From Bacteroides sp. (GTDB taxonomy: Bacteria; Bacteroidota; Bacteroidia; Bacteroidales; Bacteroidaceae), in assembly GCA_015060765.1 (NCBI GenBank), contig SUXW01000005.1:99495-163494 (forward strand): a DNA stretch of 64,000 nt, given 5' to 3'. Positions within the stretch are counted from its first letter, which is position 1. Each line of letters opens with the position of its first letter. Under the pieces are notes generated by a model, which was given only the letters and a program-made list of their open reading frames with translations, ran no database searches and was not told the origin of the DNA. This document shows, piece after piece, positions 54,971 through 63,876 of this stretch. A program made the translations under genes and the position numbers.

Positions 54971-56674
54971 ATGAAAAGTTATCTTAAGACAATATTTGGA
55001 ATAATTGTATGTAGCATTGCGGTGTTTGCATGTAGCGATGACAATGAAGATTTTTCAGGCTTCAAATTGGATAAAGTAGACATCACAATAGGTGCAGAGG
55101 GAGGAACAGACAAGATTCTTGTTGAATCCTCGGAAGAATGGGTGGCTATGGCTTCGGAACCTTGGGTGATGGTTTCACCGGCAAATGGAATCGGAACTAC
55201 AGAATGTAAGGTGGTTATAGACTCCACTCTAGTGAACGATATTCGTACGGCTACCATCACTTTCAGTCCCAATGGACAGGCCGCACAAAATGTTACTGTT
55301 CATCAGACGGGATTCGACAAAATGATTTCCATTGAAAATCCTGAAGTAGAAATAGAATCTTCGGCTAAGGCCGACAAACGCTATTTTGAAGTGACAGTTA
55401 CAACCAATGTGCGTTTCAATATTGATGTGGAATATGAAGGGAATGACTGGGAATGGGTAAATCCGGAAACCACACAAATCAATTTGGACCGTGGTGCTCG
55501 TCCGCGTACTGTAAAAGTTCGTTTCAATTGGAAAATGAATACGGAACCGGAAAAGCGTACTGCCAAAATCAATTTGGTGCCCGCTGATAAAGAAGATGTT
55601 CTGAAAGAACCGGCAATCTTGACATTAACTCAGAAAGCAGCACCAAAGATTGAAGACAATCGAGCAGGCGACTCCTTGGCCTTGATAATGATAGCAGAGC
55701 AGTTGAATCTGTTGGGAACCATTTGGGATACCAGCGACAACATGCGCAATTGGGAAAATGTGGTGTTATGGGAAGAGACCGACAAGGATTTGCCTTCACC
55801 AGAAGCGGTGGGTCGTGTGCGTTCTGTAGGATATGCCATGTTCAGAACCGAGGAAAGCATTCCTCAAGAAATTAAATATTTGAAGTATCTGGAAACTGTA
55901 ACTTTTGCTACCAATACCAATACGATGTTATTGAATATTGAATTGGGACCTGAAATCTGCAGTCTGAATCACTTAAAGAACTTATCTTTATTCTCTTATG
56001 GATTGGTGTCTTTGCCCGATGAATTCAAATCTTTGGGTAAGACTTTGGAAACATTGAACTTGAGTGCCAATAATTTTGCAACACTTCCATCTGTCCTCAA
56101 TAAAGAAAATTTTCCTAAACTGAAAAGTTTGAATCTGGTAGCGAACCGCAGGTGGACAACCAATGACTTGCGTAAAGCCGGAGATTTTGAAAATGGACTG
56201 GGATTTCATTTCAAGGCAAACGACAATAAGGTGTTGAAACAATTGTTCTTGTGGGATACTTTGGAAGAATTGAGATTGTCCAATAATTATATGGAAGGTG
56301 AATTACCGGATTTTGAAGTAGGGAAAGACGGTGTAACTGCATATACACAGGCAGATGTAGATGCCTTTGGTGGAGATACTATCCAATATCTGGCTAATAG
56401 AAGGATGCCCAAGATTCTTCCAAAAATGAAACGCTTGTCTGTCAACTTGAATTTCTTTACGGGTAAGCTTCCTGACTGGATATTGTATCATCCTTATTTC
56501 TTGGAGTGGGCACCGGAATTGTTGATCTTTAATCAGCAGGAAAATGGAATCGATTCGAACGGTGCATTAGTTGGGTTTGATAATGAACCGGTAACTTTTG
56601 ATTATTACTACAATGTATTCCCGGGAACAAGGGATAAATATGAAATTAAAGAAGAAATAACAGAGGAAGAATAA
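54971..56674 (+). CDS. BACON plus leucine-rich-repeat lipoprotein
   Basis: 567 residues from ATG 54971, preceded by GGAGGAATTAATT; the longer frame from 54929 lies inside the previous gene. The lipoprotein signal ends at VFACSDDNED. Two BACON domains follow (about 30-115 with AEGGTDKILVESSEEWVAMASEPW...VHQTG, and about 117-215). A linker and a shorter LRR domain (about 300-530, KTLETLNLSANNFATLPS) complete it. It is a sister of the preceding LRR protein in general plan, likely surface exposed. Confidence 0.78.
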   Translation: MKSYLKTIFGIIVCSIAVFACSDDNEDFSGFKLDKVDITIGAEGGTDKILVESSEEWVAMASEPWVMVSPANGIGTTECKVVIDSTLVNDIRTATITFSPNGQAAQNVTVHQTGFDKMISIENPEVEIESSAKADKRYFEVTVTTNVRFNIDVEYEGNDWEWVNPETTQINLDRGARPRTVKVRFNWKMNTEPEKRTAKINLVPADKEDVLKEPAILTLTQKAAPKIEDNRAGDSLALIMIAEQLNLLGTIWDTSDNMRNWENVVLWEETDKDLPSPEAVGRVRSVGYAMFRTEESIPQEIKYLKYLETVTFATNTNTMLLNIELGPEICSLNHLKNLSLFSYGLVSLPDEFKSLGKTLETLNLSANNFATLPSVLNKENFPKLKSLNLVANRRWTTNDLRKAGDFENGLGFHFKANDNKVLKQLFLWDTLEELRLSNNYMEGELPDFEVGKDGVTAYTQADVDAFGGDTIQYLANRRMPKILPKMKRLSVNLNFFTGKLPDWILYHPYFLEWAPELLIFNQQENGIDSNGALVGFDNEPVTFDYYYNVFPGTRDKYEIKEEITEEE

Positions 56675-56676
56675 GT

Positions 56677-58698
56677 ATGAAAAAAAGTATATATATCATA
56701 GCATTGGCCTTGTTCTTGTCGGCTTGTTCAGAGGAAAGGTATGTTGGGTTGGCGGATGTAGAAAAGGAAAATATTGCCAACACTTTGCCAAGCGATGCGA
56801 TGGAAGGTGAATTGTTAATCAAATTTGTCCCCGAAATGACTGAAATATTGGATGCTACGTCAAAGTCGCGTTCTTTGACAAGTCGTTCCGGTATTCCGTC
56901 TACCGATGAGATTCTTGATATTTTGAATGCTTATCATTTTGAGAGAGTATTTCCCGTCGATTCAAGAACCGAAGAACGTACTCGTGAATCAGGTTTGCAC
57001 TTGTGGTATTTAATTCGGTTTGATGAAGGAACAGACTTGCAAAAGGCTGCAGATAAATTGTCGGGACTTGGTGAAATATCCCAAATACAATGCAATCGAA
57101 AGATTTACAAGTCATATAATCAGCAAAAAAGGTTTATACCGGGAAGTACTACCGATGTTCATTCCCGCAATGTTAATGATTTACCGTTCAATGATCCGGG
57201 ATTATGTTATCAATGGGGATACATAAACCGTGGAGGTTATGATTTTGAAAAAGAATGGGCGAAAACGATAGCGGGAAGCGACGTGAATTGCGAAGAGGCG
57301 TGGGAAAAGTGTACAGGCGACCCTTCCATCATTGTTGCAGTAATGGATGAAGGTGTGATGTGGAACCATCCCGATTTGGAACCTAATATGTGGGTTAATG
57401 AAGATGAGATTTATGGTGACCGGACCGATAATGACAATAACGGTTATCAAGGTGACAGATATGGCTATAATTTTGCTACAGACAGAGGTTACTTGGCAAC
57501 CACTGGTTCTAATGATACAGGGCATGGAACTCATGTGGCCGGTACCATTGCTGCAGTAAATGGCAATGGTTTGGGAGTATGCGGTATAGCCGGAGGCAAT
57601 TGGGCGAAAGGACAAGAAGGAGTGAAAATAATGTCCTTGCAAATATTCGATGATATGTATGCTGCCACGGTTGCTATGGAGGCAAAGGCCATTAAGTATG
57701 CTGCCGATAATGGAGCTGTTGTTTTGCAATGCAGTTGGGGATACAATTCTTCTTTGGCCAATGAATTGTTGGGATTTACACCGGGACCCGGTTCTGAAGA
57801 AGAATGGGTAGCGGCTTATCCATTGGAAAAAGATGCTTTTGATTACTTTATAAACAACGCAGGTTCTCCCAACGGAGTTATTGATGGTGGAGTAGTTATA
57901 TTTGCTTCCGGAAACGAATATGCCGGTATGCCTGCATATCCGGGCGCATATTCCAAATGTATTTGTGTAAGTGCTATAGCGGCCGACTTTACACCGTCAA
58001 CCTATACGAACTATGGAGTGGAAGTAGACTTGTCGGCTCCTGGTGGAGACGGTGAATATTATGGAACACCGGGTATGGAAGGCGATGAAGGAGGTATGAT
58101 TTATTCCACATGGGTAAATGAAGGTAAACCTACTTATGGGTATTACGATGGAACTTCCATGGCATGTCCTCATGTGTCGGGAGTTGCTGCCTTGGGATTG
58201 TCTTATGCCGCTCAATTACGTAAACATTTTAAAGGAGAGGAATTTGTGGAATTGATGAAGAATTCGGCAGTCAATATTGATTCCTACTTTAGAGGGAACA
58301 AATTATCGCATTATAATCATACTTCACCCGGGTATTCCGTTACATTAAAGGACTTGAGTGAATACAATGGTAAGATGGGACGGTTGGTTGATGCCGGTTC
58401 CTTACTTAGAGCAATAGAACAAGGTGGAAGTGCCATGAGAGTTCCGAATGTGTATGTTTCTCCCGATAATGTAGTGGAAATTGATTTGAAGCTTTATTTT
58501 GTCAAGGGTGAAGAACTTACTTACACATGTACCGTTGCCGACAATTCCATTGCTACAGCGAATGTAGCGGGAACTACATTGACTGTAAAAGGTTTGAAAG
58601 TTGGAACTACTACTGCTGTGTTGAGAACAAGTAACGGACAAGAACAGACTATAACAGTTACTGTGCGTAAAAATGCCGGTAATAATGGATGGATGTAA
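56677..58698 (+). CDS. S8 subtilisin-like serine protease, lipoprotein
   Basis: 673 residues; the lipoprotein signal is MKKSIYIIALALFLSACSEE. Residues about 40-140 look like a fervidolysin/propeptide-type region (EGELLIKFVPEM...GLGEISQIQCNRKI). The S8 domain has an intact triad: Asp224 in VAVMDEG, His283 in GHGTHVAGT, Ser494 in GTSMACPHVSG, and the oxyanion Asn in ASGNEY. A C-terminal Ig-like (BIG2-type) domain lies at about 585-670. An active endopeptidase tethered to the outer membrane, it is encoded 2 bp after the LRR/BACON gene. It is the only hydrolase of this operon. Confidence 0.92.
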   Translation: MKKSIYIIALALFLSACSEERYVGLADVEKENIANTLPSDAMEGELLIKFVPEMTEILDATSKSRSLTSRSGIPSTDEILDILNAYHFERVFPVDSRTEERTRESGLHLWYLIRFDEGTDLQKAADKLSGLGEISQIQCNRKIYKSYNQQKRFIPGSTTDVHSRNVNDLPFNDPGLCYQWGYINRGGYDFEKEWAKTIAGSDVNCEEAWEKCTGDPSIIVAVMDEGVMWNHPDLEPNMWVNEDEIYGDRTDNDNNGYQGDRYGYNFATDRGYLATTGSNDTGHGTHVAGTIAAVNGNGLGVCGIAGGNWAKGQEGVKIMSLQIFDDMYAATVAMEAKAIKYAADNGAVVLQCSWGYNSSLANELLGFTPGPGSEEEWVAAYPLEKDAFDYFINNAGSPNGVIDGGVVIFASGNEYAGMPAYPGAYSKCICVSAIAADFTPSTYTNYGVEVDLSAPGGDGEYYGTPGMEGDEGGMIYSTWVNEGKPTYGYYDGTSMACPHVSGVAALGLSYAAQLRKHFKGEEFVELMKNSAVNIDSYFRGNKLSHYNHTSPGYSVTLKDLSEYNGKMGRLVDAGSLLRAIEQGGSAMRVPNVYVSPDNVVEIDLKLYFVKGEELTYTCTVADNSIATANVAGTTLTVKGLKVGTTTAVLRTSNGQEQTITVTVRKNAGNNGWM

Positions 58699-58706
58699 GA
58701 ATATAG

Positions 58707-59495
58707 ATGAATATAAGTAGATTTTTTGCATGCTTGTTTGCACTAATGTGCTTTTCTTCTATCAGCGGACAAAGAATGATACCGTTGACGCGTGCTGCGT
58801 TGGATTCATTGATGAATCCGAAGCTGCTGGATGGAGGAAAAGAAATTTTGGAATTCAAGCAAATGGAACAGTCAGTAGGTTCCCTGCAAGAATCCGATTC
58901 ATCGGTAAGTGTGGTATATGATTTTATTTGCAAAAAAGAAACATCCATTACAAGGATTCAAACATTTTGTGGATGTACCGTTGCCGATTACCAAAAGAGT
59001 CCATTGAAAATAGGAGAAAGTGGAAAAATAATAGTAACTTATCATCCAAAGAACCATCCGGGAACGGTCGATGAAAATATATTTGTATATACAAGAGAAT
59101 CAGAAAAACAGCCCGTTGCCCGTTTGACTCTTCGTGGTGAAGTGCTGGAATCTGAAGAAAAATGGCGTCATCTTCCTTATGCGGTAGGAAATATAAGGCT
59201 GAAAAGAAAAGATGTTCATTTTAGCGATATACGTTCTGGATATCCGGTCGTAGAACGGGTCTTATGTGCAAATATCGGGAAGGTGCCGGTTGAATTGAAG
59301 GCTGTAGGATTGCCCGAATACGTTTCTTTTCATACAGAACCGGAGAAATTGGAACCGGGACAGGAAGGTGATGTTGTGATTGCAATCAAGTCTCAGACCT
59401 TGTCAAAGCTAAATACTGACAGGATTGAATTTACAATAAAAGAAGCTGGGGCATCTTCAGAAGGATGCACCATGGCAATAATAATTGGGAAATAA
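58707..59495 (+). CDS. DUF1573 domain protein
   Basis: 262 residues with a signal peptide (to about SISGQ) but no lipobox. Two Ig-like DUF1573/HYDIN-type domains are present. The first has FCGCTVADYQKSPLKIGESGKIIVTYHPKNHPG, the hallmark Cys pair and P-rich turn of the family; the second is at about 165-260. The function of DUF1573 proteins is unknown; many lie in Bacteroides surface operons. It comes 8 bp after the protease gene. Confidence 0.82.
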   Translation: MNISRFFACLFALMCFSSISGQRMIPLTRAALDSLMNPKLLDGGKEILEFKQMEQSVGSLQESDSSVSVVYDFICKKETSITRIQTFCGCTVADYQKSPLKIGESGKIIVTYHPKNHPGTVDENIFVYTRESEKQPVARLTLRGEVLESEEKWRHLPYAVGNIRLKRKDVHFSDIRSGYPVVERVLCANIGKVPVELKAVGLPEYVSFHTEPEKLEPGQEGDVVIAIKSQTLSKLNTDRIEFTIKEAGASSEGCTMAIIIGK

Positions 59496-59526
59496 TTAGA
59501 AAATAACAATAAAAACAATAGTAAAT

Positions 59527-60009
59527 ATGAAGACCCTTTTCAAATTGATAGCATGTTTAATGTTGATGATAAGCGTTTCATCTTGTTCTGATGAAGATGA
59601 AACAATCGAAATTCCTGCACTTGAAATAAACTATGTTAATTTGGATGGTGTTTGGAAACTTAAGGAATGGAATAATGCACCTATAGCAGAAGGGCTATAT
59701 TGTTATATTGAATTGGAACGTAAGGGCCGCACCTTTAAGATATACCAGAAATTTGACAGTATGTATGCCCGATGCATTACAGGTGAATTTTCTTTGGAAA
59801 CGGATGAAAACTCTGTGACTACCATAAGTGGTTGTTATGACTATGGAATGGGTGAATGGAACAATACCTATATCATATCCGATTTGTTAGAGACAGGAAG
59901 TATGGTATGGACAGTAGAAGGTGATGAAACCGATGTCTCCATCTACGAACGATGTGATGAGGTTCCGGCAGATGTCATAGCGGAAGCAAAATCTTATGAT
60001 GAAGAATAA
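59527..60009 (+). CDS. Small lipocalin-like lipoprotein
   Basis: 160 residues; the signal is MKTLFKLIACLMLMISVSSCSDEDE. The remainder begins LDGVWKLKEWNNAPIAEG and has alternating beta-strand pattern ending DVSIYERCDEVP, as in Bacteroidetes lipocalin-like domains that may bind small hydrophobic molecules or simply act as a scaffold. It is in the SusCD operon, 31 bp after the DUF1573 gene. Confidence 0.65.
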   Translation: MKTLFKLIACLMLMISVSSCSDEDETIEIPALEINYVNLDGVWKLKEWNNAPIAEGLYCYIELERKGRTFKIYQKFDSMYARCITGEFSLETDENSVTTISGCYDYGMGEWNNTYIISDLLETGSMVWTVEGDETDVSIYERCDEVPADVIAEAKSYDEE

Positions 60010-60046
60010 ATTTCTTCATTTATCATGCATCAATCGCTCTTTTTAT

Positions 60047-60054
60047 TAATTTTG
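60047..60054 (+). promoter_or_regulatory. Possible internal -7 element before the BACON gene
   Basis: TAATTTTG matches TAnnTTTG, 16 bp before the ATG at 60071, in the widest gap (61 bp) of the operon. It may give extra expression of the last gene. Confidence 0.4.
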
Positions 60055-60070
60055 TAGAAAAGATTTTACC

Positions 60071-61606
60071 ATGAAACTATTAGATACATTCAAACTGTTG
60101 GTGGCTATTGCCCTATGTTCAGTTCTCTATTCATGTAGCGAAGATAATGAGCCTGCCGAAAAACTTCCAGAAATACAAGATAAGGAAGAAAGTGTGATTA
60201 CATGTGATGTATCCGACCTTACTTTTGATGCAGGTAATGGCAGTAAAACCATTACATTTGTAACCAATGGAGATTGGTCTGCCAAGGTACTTGGTAACGT
60301 TTCATGGTGTACACTCTCGTCATCACAAGGGATGGCCGGAACTGCAAGTATTACGGTAAATGTCGGTGAAAACACCACTTATATGGAGCGTAATGCATCA
60401 ATTTTCATCCAATGTGGTGACAAAACCCATACTATTGTTGTAACTCAGAAACAGATGGATGCACTTTTGTTGAATTCAAGCAGGTACGAGGTAGCTCAAG
60501 AAGGTGGAACAATTGTTGTGGGAATCAAGGCCAATATCGACTATCAATTGGAGATAATGGGAGATGCCAAGAATTGGATCAAAGAATCAAAGGGCAGAAC
60601 TTTATCGGCTTATTCACATACTTTCATCGTGGAAGCCAACGAGGGTTCAGGCAAGCGCGAAGGAGAGATCCGTTTTACAAGCGATACGCAATCAGAAACC
60701 GTATGGATTTATCAGGCTGGAGCAAGCAGTGTATTGATGCTGACCCAAAGTGAATATACTGTATCGGATGAAGGCGAAACGATTTCGGTTGAGATTAAGA
60801 GCAATGTGGACTTTGGAGTAGAAATGCCCAATGTAGACTGGGTTAGAGAAGAAAAAGACAGTCGTGCCCTTTCCAGTCATACATTGCGTTATGTAATTGC
60901 CCCTAATTCATCTTATGACGAACGTTCGGCCTACATTGTCTTTTATGACAAGAATAGTTCGCTGAAAGAAAAACTTCACATCATACAGAAGCAACGGAAT
61001 GCCATTCTTTTGAGTAACAAAACGGTGACCGTTGCCCAAACGGGAGGTAAGGTGGATGCTGAAATCAAATCCAACATCGATTATACCATTGAAATAGCTC
61101 CTTCTTGTAAAGATTGGATTACTGAAAATAAATCCAGAGCCTTGGTTGCTAATATTCATTCATTTACAGTTGCTCCCAATGATACTTATGACGACCGAAC
61201 GGGTGAAATCTATTTCTACGATCAGGCACGTTCCCTGAAAGAAACCCTCGTCATTACCCAAAAACAAAAGGATGTAATAACTGTATCCAAAAAACAGTAC
61301 GAAGTGGGAAGTCAGGCCAATTCCATTCAAGTGGATGTGTTCAGTAATGTACAGTTTGACGTTACAATTGAAGCTACATGGATAAAACTGACTCGTACCT
61401 CGAACGAAACGGGAAAGAACTACCAATTGCAATTCTCCATCGAAGAGAATACAAACAACCAGGAGCGTTCCGGTAAAATTGTCATAACGGACAAGAGCAA
61501 GACCATCAAACAAGAAATATCGGTTAAGCAATTGATGAAAGCCCAACAACCTACACCGGAGGATAAGGATCCGGAAGGTAATGTAGGCGATATGAATTGG
61601 GGATAA
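60071..61606 (+). CDS. Lipoprotein with five tandem BACON domains
   Basis: 511 residues; the lipoprotein signal ends at YSCSEDNE. Five Ig-like BACON units of about 88 residues follow (roughly 42-127, 130-216, 219-306, 308-398, 400-490). Each has a W-containing core (DWSAKVLGNVSWCTL, NVDWVREEKDSRAL, CKDWITENKSRAL) and most end in TQKQ/IQKQ. BACON domains in PUL proteins act mainly as spacers, and one was named for expected carbohydrate or mucin binding. The protein ends in an acidic tail closing NVGDMNWG. It is the last gene of the operon. Confidence 0.85.
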   Translation: MKLLDTFKLLVAIALCSVLYSCSEDNEPAEKLPEIQDKEESVITCDVSDLTFDAGNGSKTITFVTNGDWSAKVLGNVSWCTLSSSQGMAGTASITVNVGENTTYMERNASIFIQCGDKTHTIVVTQKQMDALLLNSSRYEVAQEGGTIVVGIKANIDYQLEIMGDAKNWIKESKGRTLSAYSHTFIVEANEGSGKREGEIRFTSDTQSETVWIYQAGASSVLMLTQSEYTVSDEGETISVEIKSNVDFGVEMPNVDWVREEKDSRALSSHTLRYVIAPNSSYDERSAYIVFYDKNSSLKEKLHIIQKQRNAILLSNKTVTVAQTGGKVDAEIKSNIDYTIEIAPSCKDWITENKSRALVANIHSFTVAPNDTYDDRTGEIYFYDQARSLKETLVITQKQKDVITVSKKQYEVGSQANSIQVDVFSNVQFDVTIEATWIKLTRTSNETGKNYQLQFSIEENTNNQERSGKIVITDKSKTIKQEISVKQLMKAQQPTPEDKDPEGNVGDMNWG

Positions 61607-61614
61607 GCCGACAT

Positions 61615-61665
61615 ATAAAATATAAATGGGGTAACTTCAACAAAGTTACCCCATTTATATTTTAT
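61615..61665. terminator. Very long bidirectional terminator at the end of the SusCD operon
   Basis: Arms 61615-61637 and 61643-61665 are perfect 23-bp complements with a 5-nt loop. A/T-rich ends serve both this operon and the convergent gene at 61681. Confidence 0.9.
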
Positions 61666-61680
61666 GCTATTGTTTAATAA

Positions 61681-63663
61681 TTATTCGATAGTCAGTATTT
61701 CACTAAAATAGTCTTTCCATTCGGCAGAAGCTTTATAGGCATCTGCACTTTGAGGCAATACATACAGTTTGGAACCAGAAACTGTTTTCCATACATTTGT
61801 TCCGATGACAGGCGGATTTACGGCGTAACATTTTACTGTAACGGGTGATTTGGCCGCAGCTGCATAGAATGCATGATTGTTCAGTGTCGTCAATGTACTG
61901 GGAAGCGTAATATCTACCAGATTGACGCAACCGTTAAAGGCTCTTGAAGCTACAGAACTCATACCTTCGGGTATCACAATCTTGCTGAGCGCTGTACAGT
62001 TCTCGAATGTATAAGAACCTAATTGAGATTGTCCGGAAGATAAAGTGACGTTAGCAAGTGCTATACAACTACCAAACGAACGTTCTCCCAAGCTTTGTAC
62101 GGTATTAGGAATGGTTATGGAAACAAGGCTGTTGCAAGCCGCAAAAGCTCCATTCCCGATTGAAGTCAATCCATTGGACAGATTCACTTCCGTCAAATTC
62201 TTACAATGCCCGAACGTATTGGTCTGAATGCTGCTAACACCAGCAGGAATGGTAATGGATTCCAAAGATTCACAGCTATGGAAAGCATCACTGCCTATAG
62301 AAGTCAGATTTTGTGGTAACTTTATATTCTTCAGACTTCTACAAGAGTTGAAAGCTGCTACACCAATAGAAGTGACCGAGTTAGGAATGGTTACACTGAC
62401 CAGGTTTGTACAGCTGCTGATACCTGCTTCGTCTATCAGCGTTATATTTTCCGGTAAAACCAACGTTTCCAGATTTCCACATCCCCAAAACATGCTGTTG
62501 CATATTCGGTCGGAGCCGGTTACCTTATATTTCCTATCTCCATTATCCATATAATAAGAACCACCTGATACAATGGAAACTCCTGAAAGGTCCAAATCTT
62601 TCAATACTCCTATCAATCCCATTTCCATATCAGTAGTATCCCGATAACCTCCGGCCATTCTTCTCAAAGTGGCTATGTCGTCAGAGTTCAGTTTTCCTTT
62701 AACCTTCAGTTGGGTTATCTTGAACTTAGATTCACCCAACAGTTCTTCCAACGTTCCGGCAGTGGTAACGTCGGTAACTCCTTCTTCATCCGGCTCGTTT
62801 TCCATACCTTTCAGCGCAGCTTCAATGGAATAGGCTGTACCTGCTTTAAAATCTTTCAGTGCAACTTTTCCTTCGGCCACCAGTTCTTTTCCGCTATTGA
62901 CTATTACAGACACTTCCTTACCCGACAAATTGGCTGGAGCCATCATCTGATAAGCGGTCAGAACCTGTCCTTCTCCACTTGTCTGTACATTTTTCAAATC
63001 AATTTTCATCGAATCAAGTAAAGTGACAGGTTCGATGGAAATTTCATTGTCCATCAAGTTATATTTCCCCTGGCTTACAAACACCTTTTCTGTTGCCTTC
63101 AGAACAATGGAACTGAAATTTCCGGCCTTGGGCATAACCAATTTGAATTGCATCAAGCAACCCAAATGCTTATAGTTGAATCCCACTTCTCCATTGGTAG
63201 GCACAACTGCTGTTGCAGCCATATAGTCATAAGCACCCAAATGAGAAGTATTTCCATTGCCGTTTTGTTCTTGCCCTGTAAAGCTAACCGGTATTTTAGT
63301 CTTGTCCAAGTTGGCATCCGGTATATAGGGATAATAGGAAGCGTACTTTTTATCAGCCATCAAAGCCCATCCACCGCCATCGAATGTAGCAGTTTTGGTT
63401 CCTGCTCCAGCTGTCATGGTAAAACGGGCTTGTGATGCATCTGCATCAGGGAAAATACCTATAATATCATTGGCACCCCATGTAAAGACCGCTGCCTTGT
63501 CAGTTATTTCGACCGCAGTTCTGGAAGAATGGTCAAAATCAAAATCAGAGATGGTAAAATGCATGCCTTTAGGAGAATCTTCGGTCAAGACCGAATTATC
63601 CTCGCTACAAGAAAGCAGAAATGATGATATAATGAAAGTCGATAATAGAAAACTATGTTTCAT
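61681..63663 (-). CDS. Fimbrillin-like N-terminus fused to BspA-type leucine-rich repeats, lipoprotein
   Basis: 660 residues from ATG 63663, where the lipoprotein signal begins (MKHSFLLSTFIISSFLLSCSED). The N-terminal ~290 residues resemble fimbrillin/Mfa-like proteins (SSRTAVEITDKAAVFTWGANDIIGIFPD, HLGCLMQFKLVMP). After an acidic linker, about nine 23-residue LRR_5 units follow (for example NLVSVTIPNSVTSIGVAAFNSC). It ends with a short conserved C-terminal domain (KLYVLPQSADAYKASAEWKDYF). BspA-type proteins bind host matrix proteins. A minus-strand TATCTTTG lies upstream. It faces the SusCD operon and shares its terminator. Confidence 0.82.
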   Translation of the reverse strand: MKHSFLLSTFIISSFLLSCSEDNSVLTEDSPKGMHFTISDFDFDHSSRTAVEITDKAAVFTWGANDIIGIFPDADASQARFTMTAGAGTKTATFDGGGWALMADKKYASYYPYIPDANLDKTKIPVSFTGQEQNGNGNTSHLGAYDYMAATAVVPTNGEVGFNYKHLGCLMQFKLVMPKAGNFSSIVLKATEKVFVSQGKYNLMDNEISIEPVTLLDSMKIDLKNVQTSGEGQVLTAYQMMAPANLSGKEVSVIVNSGKELVAEGKVALKDFKAGTAYSIEAALKGMENEPDEEGVTDVTTAGTLEELLGESKFKITQLKVKGKLNSDDIATLRRMAGGYRDTTDMEMGLIGVLKDLDLSGVSIVSGGSYYMDNGDRKYKVTGSDRICNSMFWGCGNLETLVLPENITLIDEAGISSCTNLVSVTIPNSVTSIGVAAFNSCRSLKNIKLPQNLTSIGSDAFHSCESLESITIPAGVSSIQTNTFGHCKNLTEVNLSNGLTSIGNGAFAACNSLVSITIPNTVQSLGERSFGSCIALANVTLSSGQSQLGSYTFENCTALSKIVIPEGMSSVASRAFNGCVNLVDITLPSTLTTLNNHAFYAAAAKSPVTVKCYAVNPPVIGTNVWKTVSGSKLYVLPQSADAYKASAEWKDYFSEILTIE

Positions 63664-63689
63664 AATATTGGAATATTTACAAGATGCTG

Positions 63690-63697
63690 CAAAGATA
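63690..63697 (-). promoter_or_regulatory. Predicted -7 element for the fimbrillin/BspA gene
   Basis: TATCTTTG on the minus strand, 26 bp before the ATG at 63663. The rest of 63698-63876 is AT-rich with no gene or promoter that I can see. Confidence 0.6.
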
Positions 63698-63876
63698 AGA
63701 AAAAGATACAAGAACCAAGGTGCAAGTATAAAAAATATACATACAATCCGTAATAATATTCCCTAAAATCCGATTGAAATACAAATTATATCCATTCTAA
63801 ATAATACCCTCCACCCTCTTATTGACGATATTGTTATATCTTCTTGTTTATCAATTATTTAATTATTGTATTCTAT

